Shown: positions 43,903 through 55,619, counted from the first letter of the stretch. The stretch: DNA of 58,707 nt from Chara braunii (GCA_003427395.1 BFEA01000394.1:827907-886613), one strand, 5' to 3'. Numbers and translations are program-made. The notes: generated by a model from the sequence alone, not told the origin.

Positions 43903-44480
43903 TATTTTTTTGGAGATATACAGCGCGTATCATCGCGCGAGCGTCTAGATCCGGAAAAGAAGAAGAAAAAGGGGAGAATGAGAAGGAGAGGACAGGGGAA
44001 AGGTAGACGAGGGTGATCAGAGGAAGTGATCTATGTCGTGATTGAGAGGGGGCGGAATAGGTGGAAGAAAAGCGGCCATGGCCGCAGGAGTCGTCGGCGC
44101 ATCTTCCTCATGGAAGTGATGTTGGACGAATGAGGGGTAAAGGAAAGCCCCCGGCACATGTGAGAGGACACGTGGCGCCAGATCCGCTACCGCTCGGCGC
44201 TCGCACCACCCGCTTGCGCACCGTCCGGGACCCCGGACCCGTCATCACCACATGAGTTTCGGTGTAAGGCCGCCGCTCCCGCTTCTGCGCCGCGAAGACC
44301 AGGAAGTGGTACATTGCATTTGGACGCTGCACGATCTCGTAGATGAGCGTCCCCGATTATCGCGCCGCAATACACCCTTGGAAAGGGGGTGTCAGATATG
44401 GCTCCCACGCCGGATCAGGGCGCGGCGCCCCCGCGATGGCCTCTAGCCTGATGGTGGCGGGCTCCACCATGAAGTCCTTC

Positions 44481-45401
44481 TCAGTCGGATGGACTGTCTG
44501 GCTCGAATGAACTACTAATGTCAATGACCGGGGCACCCCGTGGTGGCTGGCGGGAACGGAGAGGTCCCGCGAGGACGGGGGGTCTGGATATGGGATCCGG
44601 AAATCCCATTCGGCTTCCTCCTCCGGCTGCTGCTGCTGATGATGGCCCGACTCCATCAAGATTGAGATCGGGCACATGCGGAATTGGCGGCGATGGCACG
44701 ATAGTCTCTTTAACGAGCATCGCCGCGCTCCCAGGCACAGGGTCATAAATCCGCGTACGCGTGGGCTGAACCACCTCCCCGCCGCCGCCGATCCTGCTGC
44801 CTTGCGCTCCTGGCGACGGGTGGCGTTTCTTCCTCTTCGGTATCTTCTTGGGGGCTTTCGGTGGCGCTGGTCGAGGATACGACGAGGGAGGACGCAATGG
44901 CCTTTCCTCCGGGAAGTCCTCCAATCTCTGCGCGCGCTGCGCAATGTAATCCGGGATGACGACCGCGTTGTATGTTTTCTGCGGGGCCGTCGCCGTCCGC
45001 AATCGTGGTTGGATCTCCTCCTCCTTGCTCGCGATCACTTGCGCAATGGAGAGGAGCTCAAGATGTATGAGCTCTAACAATCCCGAATCAAATGTCTGGA
45101 GTGGGGCGAAGGGGTACAGCGCCACCGTCCCTTCCTTCCCCGCAGGCTTGGGCCGCGTGATGATGTAGTAAACGACAAAGTGCTCCTCGATAGCGTGGTC
45201 TTCGTGATCCATGAAGAACCGGAACATCCCCAGCGCCACCGACTTATACAACGCACGGTGCAACTCCCACGTGTCTTCGTCGGCGAAGGGCAGCGGCTCC
45301 ACGTCAGTTAGCTCCACCAAATACTCCGAGAACTCGCACATGGGGTAAGGGCCCTCCGTGAGCTGGTAGGGGAGGGTGGTGTAGGAGAAGAAAGGAGGCA
45401 T
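44481..45401 (-). CDS. Accessory ORF-B, gypsy 2
   Basis: A 306-codon ORF starting MPPFFSYTTLPYQL. Its ATG directly follows the ORF-A stop (TAA then ATG, same frame). Folded-looking N-terminal 140 residues (DTWELHRALYKSVALGMFRFF, EEHFVVYYIITRPK, LLELIHLELLSIAQVIASKEEE) are followed by a basic Pro-rich segment (PKKIPKRKKRHP) and a disordered tail. It corresponds in position and pattern to ORF-B of gypsy 1 (LWRETFEELSF, ELLIIQGW, LIAPIVQLADD). No signal peptide or membrane segment and no known domain. A nucleic-acid-binding or virion-associated role is only a guess from the basic tail. Confidence 0.62.
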   Translation of the reverse strand: MPPFFSYTTLPYQLTEGPYPMCEFSEYLVELTDVEPLPFADEDTWELHRALYKSVALGMFRFFMDHEDHAIEEHFVVYYIITRPKPAGKEGTVALYPFAPLQTFDSGLLELIHLELLSIAQVIASKEEEIQPRLRTATAPQKTYNAVVIPDYIAQRAQRLEDFPEERPLRPPSSYPRPAPPKAPKKIPKRKKRHPSPGAQGSRIGGGGEVVQPTRTRIYDPVPGSAAMLVKETIVPSPPIPHVPDLNLDGVGPSSAAAAGGGSRMGFPDPISRPPVLAGPLRSRQPPRGAPVIDISSSFEPDSPSD

Positions 45402-45950
45402 TTAGTATGGGACAGGGGGAATAGCTTGGAGGTTGAGAGGAGCAGAGGGAGGGAGAAGCGCGGGGAGCTGCAGCACCAACGCAATCGGTCCGTCCTCTGC
45501 CCTACGCAGCGGCACTTCATGGGCTGTGAATCGGTGTCCCCCCCGTCCTTGCACTCTGGCCACTGATCTGGCCGTTTCCAACGCGTATTCGCGCACAAAG
45601 CTGCGCGCCGCTTCCTGATTCTGCTGCGGTAGGACCGTCAAGTCTCCGATGAAGGTGGTGACGCTGTGCACGAAGTTAAGTGTCACCTGGAGTGCACGGA
45701 ACTCAATGAACACTCGGGTCGTCTCCCGGCCAGGCAACTGCGTCACGTCCACGTACACTCCCGCATATGTCAGCCGATCGCAAAGCAACGAGTACGCTGC
45801 CAAATCCGCAACCCCGGGCGTTGGCACGTTCACCTGTTGGATGTCGTACCGCAACTGCCTCTCCTCATTAAACCGATGCCGCAACAAGCGATCTGCAAGC
45901 GGCGTCTAGAAGTGCTCGAGGGGCTCATGCTCCGGCTGGCGATGGTTCAT
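45402..45950 (-). pseudogene. Accessory ORF-A, gypsy 2 (one in-frame stop)
   Basis: From ATG 45950 (MNHRQPEHE) the frame meets TAG at 45908-45906, then runs open for about 167 codons to TAA at 45404-45402. The ATG lies inside the end of the integrase frame (stop at 45927-45925), so the two overlap by 26 bases. Matches ORF-A of gypsy 1 in VTTFIGDLTVL, FVREYALETARSVARV and the hydrophobic end ALVLQLPALL. If translation begins after the TAG it would need a non-ATG start. It is in frame with ORF-B, separated by the single TAA, so a fusion by readthrough is also possible. Confidence 0.58.
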
Positions 45951-47824
45951 CCTGCTCCCTGAAACTCTCCGCACCAATGGACGAGGCAGATCGGGAAGAG
46001 AAGGAGGATGAAGAAGGAGAGGGTGATCTCACAGGAGCGGGGGTCCGTAGGGGACCTAGCGATGGCTGGAAGGGCCGGAGCGAGGCAGCGTGCTGTGTCA
46101 GCGGTCGGGCCTGGGAGTTGTGACGGGGAATCAGCTTCACGGAGTGCTGTCCCTGTGCGCCAACTTCCGTGACCTCGTAAATGCCTGTGTAGCGCGGGTG
46201 GATCTTGGAGGAACGCGCAGATTTTCGTACCTGCACCAAGTCCCCAACTTTATAGCGGGACAGTGGTCCCGCCGACGTGTGTCGATTCTCGTAGTCACGG
46301 ATCTGCCGTTGATGTGTCCGATCTACGGCCTGCTGTCGACGGTGAGCTAACGGGGGATAGGCCCTAGCCATTANNNNNNNNNNNNNNNNNNNNNNNNNNN
46401 NNNNNNNNNNNNNNNNNNNNNNNNNNNNNNNNNNNNNNNNNNNNNNNNNNNNNNNNNNNNNNNNNNNNNNNNNNNNNNNNNNNNNNNNNNNNNNNNNNNN
46501 NNNNNNNNNNNNNNNNNNNNNNNNNNNNNNNNNNNNNNNNNNNNNNNNNNNNNNNNNNNNNNNNNNNNNNNNNACCTACTAAGGGGGACAATTGCACCCA
46601 AGGGACACTATTGGTTCTCAGTTGAAAGGGGGACACCCCAGTACTACCGTGTGGGGTAGCCCGATAAATGGCCAAAATGTGATCGACAATGACCAGCCAG
46701 GGTCGGGTGTCTCCCGCAGTGATATTTCGTCTAAGGGCCGTCTTAATCAGTCGGTTGGCATTCTCTACCAGGCCATTGGCTTGAGGCCAATGCCCCGGTG
46801 AGTAGATAATCTTAACGTCCGCCCAGACTAGGTGACGTTCTACTTCGCCTTGAAATTCCGACCCATTGTCCATGTGTACCTCTTCTACGTCTAGATGCAT
46901 ACACAAAAATCGATTTACGTACCAGGCTACTTTCTGAGAATTCCGGCTGGTCATAGGGTACGCCTCGATCCATTTTAAAAAATGATCGAAGGCCACTAAA
47001 AGAACATTGAGCTCTCCCTGATCGACGGGCCCTCTCGGAACGTTGATATCCGTCGTATCAATGCTAACCCTCTGAAAGGGGCGCTCTACACGAGTTGGAA
47101 CCATCGTCCGAGGCATCTGTACCGGCGCCTTGTCCGCCACGCAGGCCGGGCAATTCCGAACGATGCATTTCACATCTTCCCGAATTCCCGACCAGTACCA
47201 TCCGTTCTTTTCGATGGCTTTTTCCGTGTACTTGACCGCGAAATGGACCGCATCCTCCTTATGAGCAGCTCGTGTCCAATCGAACCTAGCAAGAGGGTGT
47301 GGAACCGTCAACCGGCTAGACTCTCCGTCGTCATCGACCTTCCGTTTTTGTAACGTCGGGCCCAGCCAGTGATAGTCCTGTGCCCGCTCCGTGACTCTCC
47401 GCCGTTCGGCTTTGGTAAGTTCTGACAACGAGTCGCCTGACAGTCTCCGTAGAAACAGAAGGTCCGTCCAGGCTTCTGCCCGGCGGGCACTTGGCGCAAA
47501 TCCGTCGGCTGTTCTAGCGTCCAGATACCGCTTCTCGGTAGGGACTTGGTCCGTTCTACAGTTGGGACGGACCCACGTCTTTTCACTTCGGTACCTAACG
47601 CACTGTCCGTGAGATTTGACCGTATGACACTGACTACACTGTACCCATAAAAGAAAACTGGACCCTCCCGGATGTGACCCTTCTTGGTCCTGGATCATGG
47701 GCAAGGTACAAAAGAAACAGGGACTTAGGTGTGTTTCAGGGGACAAGTTGGGGCTAGACGAGAGAGCGAGGGAGTGGGATGAGGGCAGAGATATAGCGTC
47801 GGCCATCTCCGATGAAACCTCCAT
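45925..47824 (-). pseudogene. Separate integrase ORF with PHD-like finger, gypsy 2 (gap inside)
   Basis: Starts at ATG 47824, seven bases after the RNase H stop and in the +1 frame. Residues 36-89 form the same PHD pattern as in gypsy 1: C36-x2-C39, C63-x2-C66, H72, C75, then Arg86 (Cys expected) and C89, with Trp60 and Trp84. Here the seventh ligand is lost, while gypsy 1 lost the third, so the ancestor had all eight. HHCC domain: AHKEDAVHF and NCPACVADK. Catalytic core: SIDTTD, MDNGSEF, VENANR. After the 200-N gap the C-terminal KVGDLVQVRKSARSSK...F module and a Ser-rich tail follow, ending at 45925. No chromodomain. Confidence 0.85.
46374..46573. other. Assembly gap (200 N)
   Basis: Within the integrase C-terminal half of gypsy 2. 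The round size suggests a placeholder of unknown true length. Confidence 1.
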
Positions 47825-47831
47825 TCCGGAC

Positions 47832-50470
47832 TCAGGCGTCGTCCTTACGCAGCACGTGTAGCTCCCCGTAGTGCGGTTTCGTCGCCGCGACTTCTAGCCT
47901 CCACGGAATGAGTCGCTCGTTGGCGGGACACTTGTTGGGCGGCAGAAGGCGCGTTAATCCATCGGCGTTACCATGCTGCCGCGTGGCACGGTGGCGGATG
48001 TCGAAGTCATAGTCTTGCAGACGCACCGCCCACCTGCCCAGCGTCCCCGTGTAGTCCGTGTTGTTGCGGAGGGACAGCAGCGGCTGATGATCCGTTACCA
48101 ACACGAATTTATGGCCGTACAGATACGGTCGGAAATGCTGAATCCCCCACACCACCGCCAAGCATTTACCTTTGCACGCTTCGTAATTAGCCTGCGCCTG
48201 GCTCAGCGTCTTGGACGCATACTCAATGACGTGCTCCCTTCCGTCCTTGCCGTGCTGAGTCAGCACCGCCGATATCGCCTGAGGCTTCCAGTCTGTGTAC
48301 AGTGCGAACGGTCTTGTCGGGTCGGGGCGTGCCAACGCGGGATCAAAAGGTCAGAGCCTCCTTCAACGCCTAAAACGCCGCTTCGCATTCCGCGTCGAGA
48401 TCAGCTGTTCCTCTTTCTTCAGCAGGTTCGTGAGGGGCTTCGCTATGCCGGCGAACCCCTTGATGAAGCGTCGGTAATAGGATGCCAGCCCTAGAAAAGC
48501 CCGAACCTGGGTGAGTGTGACCGGCGCCGGGGCGTCTTGAACTGCTGCCACCTTCCTCGGATCCCGTTTTAGTCCATCGACCGTGACGATATACCCCAAG
48601 AATGAGATCTCCGACAAGAAGAACTCGCTTTTCTCCAAGGCCACTTTGAACCTTGCATCTTCCAGTGCATGCAAAACCCACTCAATGTGTTCCACGTGGT
48701 ACTCGTGTGTTTTTGAAAAGACCAAAATATCATCCATGTACACAATCACGCAGAAATTGATCAGGGGCTGGGTATGTCGGGTTTTGTTAACGAACTCAGC
48801 GAAGGCCATATTCATGGCCCGCTGAAACATTGCAGGGGCATTATAAATTCCCATGGGACACCGGACCCATTGCCACGTCCTGAAATAGGACAAAGGCGAT
48901 TTTGGGTCGGTCCTCCGGTCGGACTGCGACGTGGTGAAAACCGTGTCGGATATCAAACTTGGAAAAGACTCAAGCGACCCCGATAGCATCTAACAAATCA
49001 TCGATTCGCGGCAAGGGATACACATCTTTGGTAGTGATGGCGTTCAATTTTCGGTAGTCGATACATACCCGAACCGAGCCATTTCGTTTTGGCACAAGGA
49101 CCACGGGAAAAGACCATGGTCCCAGCGATGGTTCGACGCACCCCAACCGCTCGAATTCCCGTACCCTTTCCAACGCCAGCTGCCTTTCTTTAAGGGAATA
49201 TCGATACGATCGGCAATGTATCGGGGCGTGATCCCCGGTGTCAATCGCGTGTTGTATCAAAGGGGTTAGCCCTATGTCGTGGTCCTGAATGCTGACGGCC
49301 TCAGGATAGGCCCGTATAACCGCCAAGAGGAGGCGTTTGTATTCGTCCGGAACACGGGCTGGTAACTGGACTTCTACGGTTCCCCCAGGAAAGGAGACCG
49401 TCGTCGTAACCGTGGGGACCGCCGCGTTGGCATCGGGCGAGGCCCCAAACAAAGAGTTGTCGGTTTTCGCCGAAAGGACCGTCACAATAAGTTGGTTGTC
49501 CGCTGGACTCATCGGCTCGCTTTCCAGGTCACTACCACTGTCCAGTTCGGGTTCGGCCGAGGGTTCGACCGAAAAGGCCTGCGCCAGTTCCCTCGGTCCC
49601 CACCGATACTCCCTCGTTCGGGGTTGAAACGACACCCCCTCTTTCAGGAGTATCGCGGCTTTTTCATTCGTGAGTAGGGGCCGTGGAGGTCGAAAAGATA
49701 AATCGCACAGCCCCCTCAGCTCGGTAAATCTTTCAGGTAGGGGGTCTGTCTTGAGATACAAGGACGCAGGGGGTTCCGAAAGGTCAGCTATTCGGGACAT
49801 CCTCAGCAGGGGTTCCCCCTGCACCACGGAGGAGAACGCGTGCGACCAATTGGACTCGCTTCGAACTATTTCCAGTGGTTCTCGCCGCCAAGAATGGCGC
49901 CACCGATCTTGAACTCGGATCGGATATCGGTCGGGTACATCAGTCTTGTCAGTTTTCGTCGAGGGTTCATTTTCGTCTGGTGACAAGCGTCGGATCATGT
50001 TGATTTGATGGGCTTTAGTGGTGAGGTGAGGCGCCGGTTGGGTGCGCATGCGCACCGCCAGTCTCATTGGTATCGTTTGGGGTTTGGGGTGGGCCGATGT
50101 GAGCACCACCTTACAGCTGTCAAATTGCATTCGTGCTCCGACCACCGCCTGCCACGGAATGCCTAGCAGAACATCATACGCCTGTACATCCAGCACGATC
50201 ACGTCACACAAACAATGCACCCGCCCCACCCGTATGGGCACGTTCGTTATTCGCCCTTTACAATGAATATTATCTTCCGTAGCGGATATATACAGTTCAT
50301 CCGGCCGGAGGGGCTGAACCTGTCCTTCCCTTCTCAACTGTTTCGTCAATGTTCAAGAAATGGCGACTGCCGATGATCCCGAGTCTAGGATGGCGGCCGA
50401 GGGGTTTCCCTTGACCTCACAGTCACACTCTACGCTTTTCCAGGTTATAGGATAGGCCCGGAGGAATACC
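47832..50470 (-). pseudogene. pol: pol part 1 of gypsy 2: protease, RT, RNase H (broken)
   Basis: Protease active site LDSGSSAVAIS is followed at once by a TGA (about 50350) where gypsy 1 has Leu. The frame runs on (GRVHCLCDVIVLDVQAYDVLLGIPW) into RT (IDYRKLN, LPRIDDLLDAIG). A TGA at 48970 replaces the Arg of gypsy 1 (CGA to TGA), and a single-base shift near 48885 moves to the frame with RCPMGIYNAPAMF and YMDDILVFS. Further shifts near 48350 lead to the RNase H frame, which keeps its first Asp (LYTDWKPQ) and reaches DIRHRATRQHGNADGLT before stopping at 47832. The pol frame is +1 relative to gag, so either a programmed shift or an indel lies near 50575. Confidence 0.88.
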
Positions 50471-50572
50471 TTGGGTTTTTTCGAGGCAGAAACTACGGTC
50501 TGGATCATCCCTATCCGGTTGGCTTCGTGCACCTCTGAGGTCGAGGGCTGTGACTCCTCGTTAGTGGGTGGG

Positions 50573-52078
50573 TCACGTAGGACCAGCTTTTTGCCCTTTC
50601 GACTCCTCGAATCGGCGCCTGTTTTTGAGGCACCGTTCGATCAACTTTTCGTTAGCCGCTTCGGAAATGGTTAGCAGATATGGAATAGGGACGGGGATCC
50701 GAAGATCCAGAGCCTTCAAGGCATCCAATACGTCGATATGGCCATCCTTGTATTCAGGATCAGGTACCGCAAGATCCTCGAATCCTGGTCGCCACGGCCC
50801 GAGGTCGCTTTCCTCGGTAATCCGTTGGACGTGACGTATCACTCCGATGGTCCCGGGCTCGAACATTGCTGCCGCCATATACTCATCGGGTCCCATCTCA
50901 GTGGCTGTCGGGGTCACCATCTCCGTCGTTCCTGTGTCCATTACCGTGGCTACCCTCCCCTGACCTGCAGCGGTGGGAGCAGCCAGAGGGATTTGGGAAG
51001 GTCCGGTGGGCCCGCCCTGAGTTCGGGGTCTCGGACAATCTTTCGCAAGGTGGCCTGGCTGATTACAGTTGTAACAGCGTAGGGGTGGGACAGCCCCGGC
51101 CACGGCCGGTCTTATCATAGGGGCTCCGGCAGCCATAGCCGCCTGTTGCCGTTGTGCGGTGGCTATGCGTTGCCGTTGCAGACCTTGAACAAACTCCGTC
51201 AANGGGGCTACTACCGTAACTAGTTGGGCCGCGACTTCTTTCATNGATGCTTCTTCCTCGCCCCGACTTCCTTGCGTTTGACTAGAGCGACGGGAGGCCG
51301 AAGCAGAGGAAGAAGCTTTCCGATCCGAGCCTTTTTTTGTCGGTCCCAACCCGAAGCGATCTTCGAACATTCGTGCCGAAGCGGAGTAGCTATTGCGTCG
51401 AACACCCGAAGGGTCATCTTCGTCGGATTCTGAGTCCAGGCCCACATCGTAATTTTCTTTCCCGTACTTAATTGCGTACTGAATTAGCTCCGTCAGGGTA
51501 TGTTCAATAGGGTTGCATTTCTTGCCAATCTTTTTCTGCAGACGAGAGTCGGACAGTCCTCTGACGAAATCAGTCCGTACCATTTTCTCATCCACCCCGG
51601 AGCGTTCGGCTAGGTACGTAAAACGTTCAGCATATCTAGCCAAGGTCTCCCGAGGCTGCTGTGTGTATTCCTTTATTAAACGGAGGCATTGACCAGGTGC
51701 GATGTAATCAAATCTATCGAGAAATTTCCTCTGGAAGGCTGCCCAATTAGTGAAGGGGTTTTGTCCGTACCACTCAAAAGCGGTTCCGGCTAACCTTCCG
51801 GGAATTCGTTCTCGGAGCAACTGGTTTGACCAGCCCTCGGCATTCAAGGCAGCTAGCCAGGTGCGAGGATCGGTGTCATCTTCAGAAAAAATGGGAACTT
51901 CGGAGGGAGGAGGTACAAAGTACAGGGGATGATTGGCCATCCCCGCGTGGTTGTCGCCGTCGTTTTCACCCCCAATTCCGGGTTCCACCATCGCGTGAGG
52001 CGGGTTTCGAGCCTGGCCTCTCGCTCGGTTTTGATTGCTATTCGCGGGCCTCCGTCGACGGGGAGCCAGCCTACTCAA
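50573..52078 (-). CDS. gag: gag of gypsy 2, intact
   Basis: Structural protein of 501 codons. The start ATG at 52078 (MSRLAPRRRRP) lies 108 bases after the 5' LTR. Gag domain at about residues 60-185 (RTWLAALNAEGW, NWAAFQRKFLDRFD, YAERFTYLAE). A Ser-rich linker is followed by a regular zinc knuckle C335-x2-C-x4-H-x4-C348 (CYNCNQPGHLAKDC). A second conserved domain at about 400-501 contains GHIDVLDALKALDLRIPVPI and LLTISEAANEKLIERC, shared with gypsy 1. Two ambiguous bases (51203, 51245) lie in a coiled-coil-like segment. Stop TGA at 50575-50573. Confidence 0.88.
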   Translation of the reverse strand: MSRLAPRRRRPANSNQNRARGQARNPPHAMVEPGIGGENDGDNHAGMANHPLYFVPPPSEVPIFSEDDTDPRTWLAALNAEGWSNQLLRERIPGRLAGTAFEWYGQNPFTNWAAFQRKFLDRFDYIAPGQCLRLIKEYTQQPRETLARYAERFTYLAERSGVDEKMVRTDFVRGLSDSRLQKKIGKKCNPIEHTLTELIQYAIKYGKENYDVGLDSESDEDDPSGVRRNSYSASARMFEDRFGLGPTKKGSDRKASSSASASRRSSQTQGSRGEEEAXMKEVAAQLVTVVAXLTEFVQGLQRQRIATAQRQQAAMAAGAPMIRPAVAGAVPPLRCYNCNQPGHLAKDCPRPRTQGGPTGPSQIPLAAPTAAGQGRVATVMDTGTTEMVTPTATEMGPDEYMAAAMFEPGTIGVIRHVQRITEESDLGPWRPGFEDLAVPDPEYKDGHIDVLDALKALDLRIPVPIPYLLTISEAANEKLIERCLKNRRRFEESKGQKAGPT

Positions 52079-52168
52079 AAATGCGAAAAATCTAATGAAA
52101 AGATCAAAAAGAAAAAAGGAGAAACTTTAAAACAGGGTAATCATCCTAGGAAAACCTCGGAGCTGAAA

Positions 52169-52187
52169 CGAATCAACTCTGATACCA
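52169..52187 (-). promoter_or_regulatory. Primer binding site of gypsy 2
   Basis: On the minus strand TGGTATCAGAGTTGATT starts at the LTR end. Its first 11 bases equal the plant tRNA-iMet primer site. Confidence 0.82.
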
Positions 52188-52599
52188 ACCTCACGCCCCC
52201 TCGCAGCTTCCCGTACGGGGTCGCCGATCAGAGTTCTAGGAGGGGCGTGGCTGAGGATTTTTGGCCGTAAGCGTTGAGTCTCCCGGACGGAACAGGAGGC
52301 TCTCGTTTCTTGGCCGAGGTTTTTCTCGGAGTCGAACTGTCGTCGCGAAGTCCCGCGGGGGTCGGATTACTCCGAAACGATAAAATCAGAAGGGTTTCAG
52401 TGAAAATGAATTGCCGTCGTGCATCGGGACGGGAAAAGGCATCAAGGGGAGGAGGCCATGGCGGCAGACGACAAAAACTCCGGTCGTCATGGGTTTCGGG
52501 GATAGATGGTGGGTTCGAAGCCTTCAGGCCTCGTCATCGGCCTCACGAAGTGGCCGAACCCTCGGGTTTTTTGCTCTAGAGGTGGTTGGTTCGAGGCCT

Positions 52600-53163
52600 T
52601 CAAGCCTCGGCGTCGGACTCATAGAGCCCGCGCGGAAGTTTCCGGGAGGGTAGAGCGGCGGGAGGACTCGCCGACATCTGAATTCGAAATTACGCGGGCA
52701 GCGCCCCCGCACTACGGGAAAGCTCGGGGAAACGTGTCGCTCCCTCGTAGCCCAGGACCAGCCGTCGCCACGAACACGAGTCCCCCTGGCGACACCAGCG
52801 ACAATCAAACTGCGGTCGCCACGCGGCGTGAGCGGCCGACCAGGGCAACACCGTTCAACCCGTATAAGGCAATATTAGAGTCGGGGAATCAAAGCGATCA
52901 ATCAACACAAACCCGTTCCCTCTTATCTCACAAGCCCGAGGCGGGTCTTGCCAACACACTTGCTCCGTCCGCCTCAGCGCGCGCCGTACGTCCGCATCGC
53001 AGTAGACGCTGTCGTCATCTGTGATGGGGAAGGTCGGTAGCGAAATGAGACGATCGGAGGTACGTGGTGAACACGGGCAAGATCCCGCGTTTCCGGTCAT
53101 CCGAACCAACACCGAATCCATACAACAAACGTCGCAACTCTTCTCTCTCAAAAGTGGGTGCAT
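52600..53163 (-). pseudogene. LTR-encoded ORF-L, gypsy 2 5' LTR copy (broken)
   Basis: Keeps the ATG (53163, MHPLLREKSCDVCC) that the 3' LTR copy has lost, but has a TGA after LPYTG (52855), where the 3' copy has Leu, and a TAA further on where the other has Gln. The two LTR copies therefore carry different lesions in the same frame. Confidence 0.62.
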
Positions 53164-53899
53164 AGGGGGAGGATGACGAAATCTAAGCTTTCTCCCCTTG
53201 GCGGGGGCGTCGACCGTCTGCGCGGACGCAGGCTGTTGACGTCACCGGTACGGGGACGAGAAGCTCTAAAAGGCGATGACTGTTAGTTTAAGAGGAAGGC
53301 GATCTAAAAGGGAGAGAGACAGTTACGCCAGGCCCGCGCGGGAGCGCAGGAAAGGCCGCGGAGGGGAGGGGAACAACCGGATCAACACACTCATACTCCT
53401 AAGCAGACGGTCCCCCAGTTCAGTTTCCCCATCCCCGCCCGGACGAGTACATGCACACATACATGCATGCAATCAACCACCCTTGACAGGACATCTAATC
53501 ATCCATGGACCTTCGACGTCACTCATGCGCATAACCAGCTCCCATCACTCGGGGCTTCACACACACGACATGCATAGACAAAGCAGCAATGGAGATAAAA
53601 GCGAGTCCTTCTTGTACACAAAAAATTAAATTATTTGCTGCCCCCAGGCGCAGCCTTCAAAACTTCCCAAGACCACCGACCACCATAGCCACAAGGCCCT
53701 GCTGCGGCCGGCGTCCAATCCCCACCACTGCTCAGTCCCTCCGACTGCTTCGCCCCGAGACTACCGCGGGGTCCACCCCACGTCGTCACTCCGCCCGTCC
53801 TTGGGCTCGTCGAGCCTGTTCGGCGCCGCGGACTCTCGCGCATAGCTCGCGCAGCATTGCAGCCGAGATCAAAGAGAGGGAGAGGAGAGGGTTGCGCAA

Positions 53900-53906
53900 A
53901 TTTATA
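53900..53906 (-). promoter_or_regulatory. TATA box, gypsy 2 5' LTR
   Basis: TATAAAT on the minus strand. It would drive the genomic transcript, whose leader contains ORF-L before gag. Confidence 0.65.
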
Positions 53907-54475
53907 GCGCGGGAGGCGGCGGGTTAACAGCGCGAGGTGCGGGCAGCGCAGGGTGTAGATGAGCAGGACAGGAGAGAGGGGTGAGGAGTTAGAGGGTTCG
54001 ATCCGCGGGATTGCATGGCTACGTGATTGGGGTGTTCGTCCAAGTGGTGCGCGATTTCCCGCTTTCCACATTGATCCGAGCATCGCGGAGGAAGACGGGG
54101 TAAGGATCAAGCTGGGTGTAGGGGAAGACGAAGGGTCCTGCATGGGGAAAACGCGCGCAGCAAGAAGGGAAGATGGCACGAGGATGCAAAGCAAGAAACG
54201 GGGATGCGAGACGCTCGAAGAAACCGGAGCTTGGGTGCGCGCGCAAAAATTAAAAAAGTCCCAACCGCACCCGTTTCTTGGTTTTCATACTGCGGCCGCT
54301 ATTCGCCCGCAGGAGTTATTAACCAAACAAAATGAAAAAGCCGTTTCAAAAAGAAAACAAAAGCAAAAAGAAAGAAAACCCCCTTTCTATCCGCGTCCGT
54401 ACTTTGGGGATTCCGCGGGATTTTTCCTCAGGGATACGGCAAGCCGTGCGGTACGGATCTGAGCTTATCACACGC

Positions 54476-54889
54476 CATGTGTGTGAGTATGCCCTCACAC
54501 TGGGACCTATAATCCCAAATTCTCCAAACAAAGGTAGAGGACTGGTCACACAGATTTGCCGAAGTCCTAAATGTACCATTCGTATGCCCAGTTGTCAGCG
54601 GCCTTGTGTATGGCCGTGGGGCAATGGAATTTCAGGTGACCGCAAATGCCCTATTTCATTTTTTGCATTTTCTTTGAGAATTGGTGAAAATTCGGTCACG
54701 AAAGTTCTTTCACAATTTGTGGATGCTGTCGTGTGACCAGCAAAGCGCCAACTCGCCATTGCTCCAGATGACCAGGGCCTTGTCCCATCTGAAAAGGTAC
54801 CGCAATGCGACCCGAAACGTACCCAAGACCTGAAATCGGCCCTAGTGTGAGTATGCCCTCATCCTATAAAAAGAGAAGCTGCCGCTTTA
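54476..54889. other. Right flank of gypsy 2
   Basis: Repeat-like DNA with GTGAGTATGCCCTCA at 54481 and again near 54847. GTGACCGCAAATGCCC with the following 70 bases resembles the left flank at 41195-41275. No gene. Confidence 0.55.
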
Positions 54890-55309
54890 GGGCTTCGCCA
54901 CACCACTCTTGAAACAGGGAAATATGTCAAGAGCTGTCAGACATTCTCAAGAGTTGGGTTTTCAAGAGTTTTCGGCCCCTCGCCACACAGCACTCTTGAA
55001 AGGGCGATGCCGTTGGACACAGGATGAAAAACGAGAGTCATACTGCTTTGTTTTTTTCGCAGGGCGTCAGGATAACGGCCTGACGACTCTTGAAAACCAA
55101 TAGAGAAGTCCGTCAAGGGTTTGGCCAAGGACGCTTGGAAACGCATGCGTTGCAGGCAGGCTGGGGTTTCCAATCTTTCAGGAGCTGCTGCTCTTGAAAG
55201 GGTTTCAAGATCCACTCTGACAGCTCTTGACTGCCCCTAGTGTCAAGAGGCTGTGTGGCGATGCAGCAACTTTTGAAAAAGAGTTTTCAAGAGTGGTGTG
55301 GCGAGGCCC
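54890..55309. mobile_element. MITE, 420 bp (copy 2)
   Basis: Same family as 17290-17696, in inverted orientation. TIRs are GGGCTTCGCCACACCACTCT and GGGCCTCGCCACACCACTCT, each continuing TGAAA. Flanked by TTA (54887-54889) and TTG (55310-55312), an imperfect 3-bp TSD. Non-coding, with many CTCTTGAAA motifs. Confidence 0.82.
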
Positions 55310-55400
55310 TTGCTCTCTATTGGCCAGTAGGTACACGCTACAAATCTCTCTGTATTTCCGTTGGCAAGTCGGGATAGTAGAGCGGAGAAGTGAGGTGCTC

Positions 55401-55494
55401 AGGTGCTCAGGTGTGTGCGTGCGTCAGGTGTTAGCACTGCACTTCACCAGGTGCTCAGGTGTGTGCGTGCGTCAGGTGTTAACACTGCACTTCA
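55401..55494. repeat. 48-bp tandem duplication
   Basis: AGGTGCTCAGGTGTGTGCGT... repeated at 55449 with one substitution. Confidence 0.9.
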
Positions 55495-55619
55495 GTACTT
55501 TCACCATTCTGTACCAATGGGCCTATGGACACGGCTTGTCCCCCTTCGTGCTCGACGCCATGTTCGCATTTCAGTGTTACGCGCTCTGATTGGTCAAGGC
55601 AGACTGGAGTTACCCCCGG

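Larger units (their letters stand above)
41328..54471 (-). mobile_element. Ty3/gypsy LTR retrotransposon, element 2
   Basis: A 13.1-kb element on the minus strand with two LTRs of 2.3 kb, a primer binding site inside the right (5') LTR, gag, PR/RT/RH, integrase, ORF-A and ORF-B. The 4-bp direct repeat ACGC flanks it (41324-41327 and 54472-54475). It has the same gene order as gypsy 1, but the proteins are only moderately similar, so it is a separate family. An N gap lies in the integrase. It carries stops and at least three frameshifts. Confidence 0.93.
52187..54471 (-). repeat. 5' LTR of gypsy 2
   Basis: 2285 bp, sense start at 54471. Nearly identical to the 3' LTR except for about 23 missing bases around 54086 and scattered transitions. 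Confidence 0.92.
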
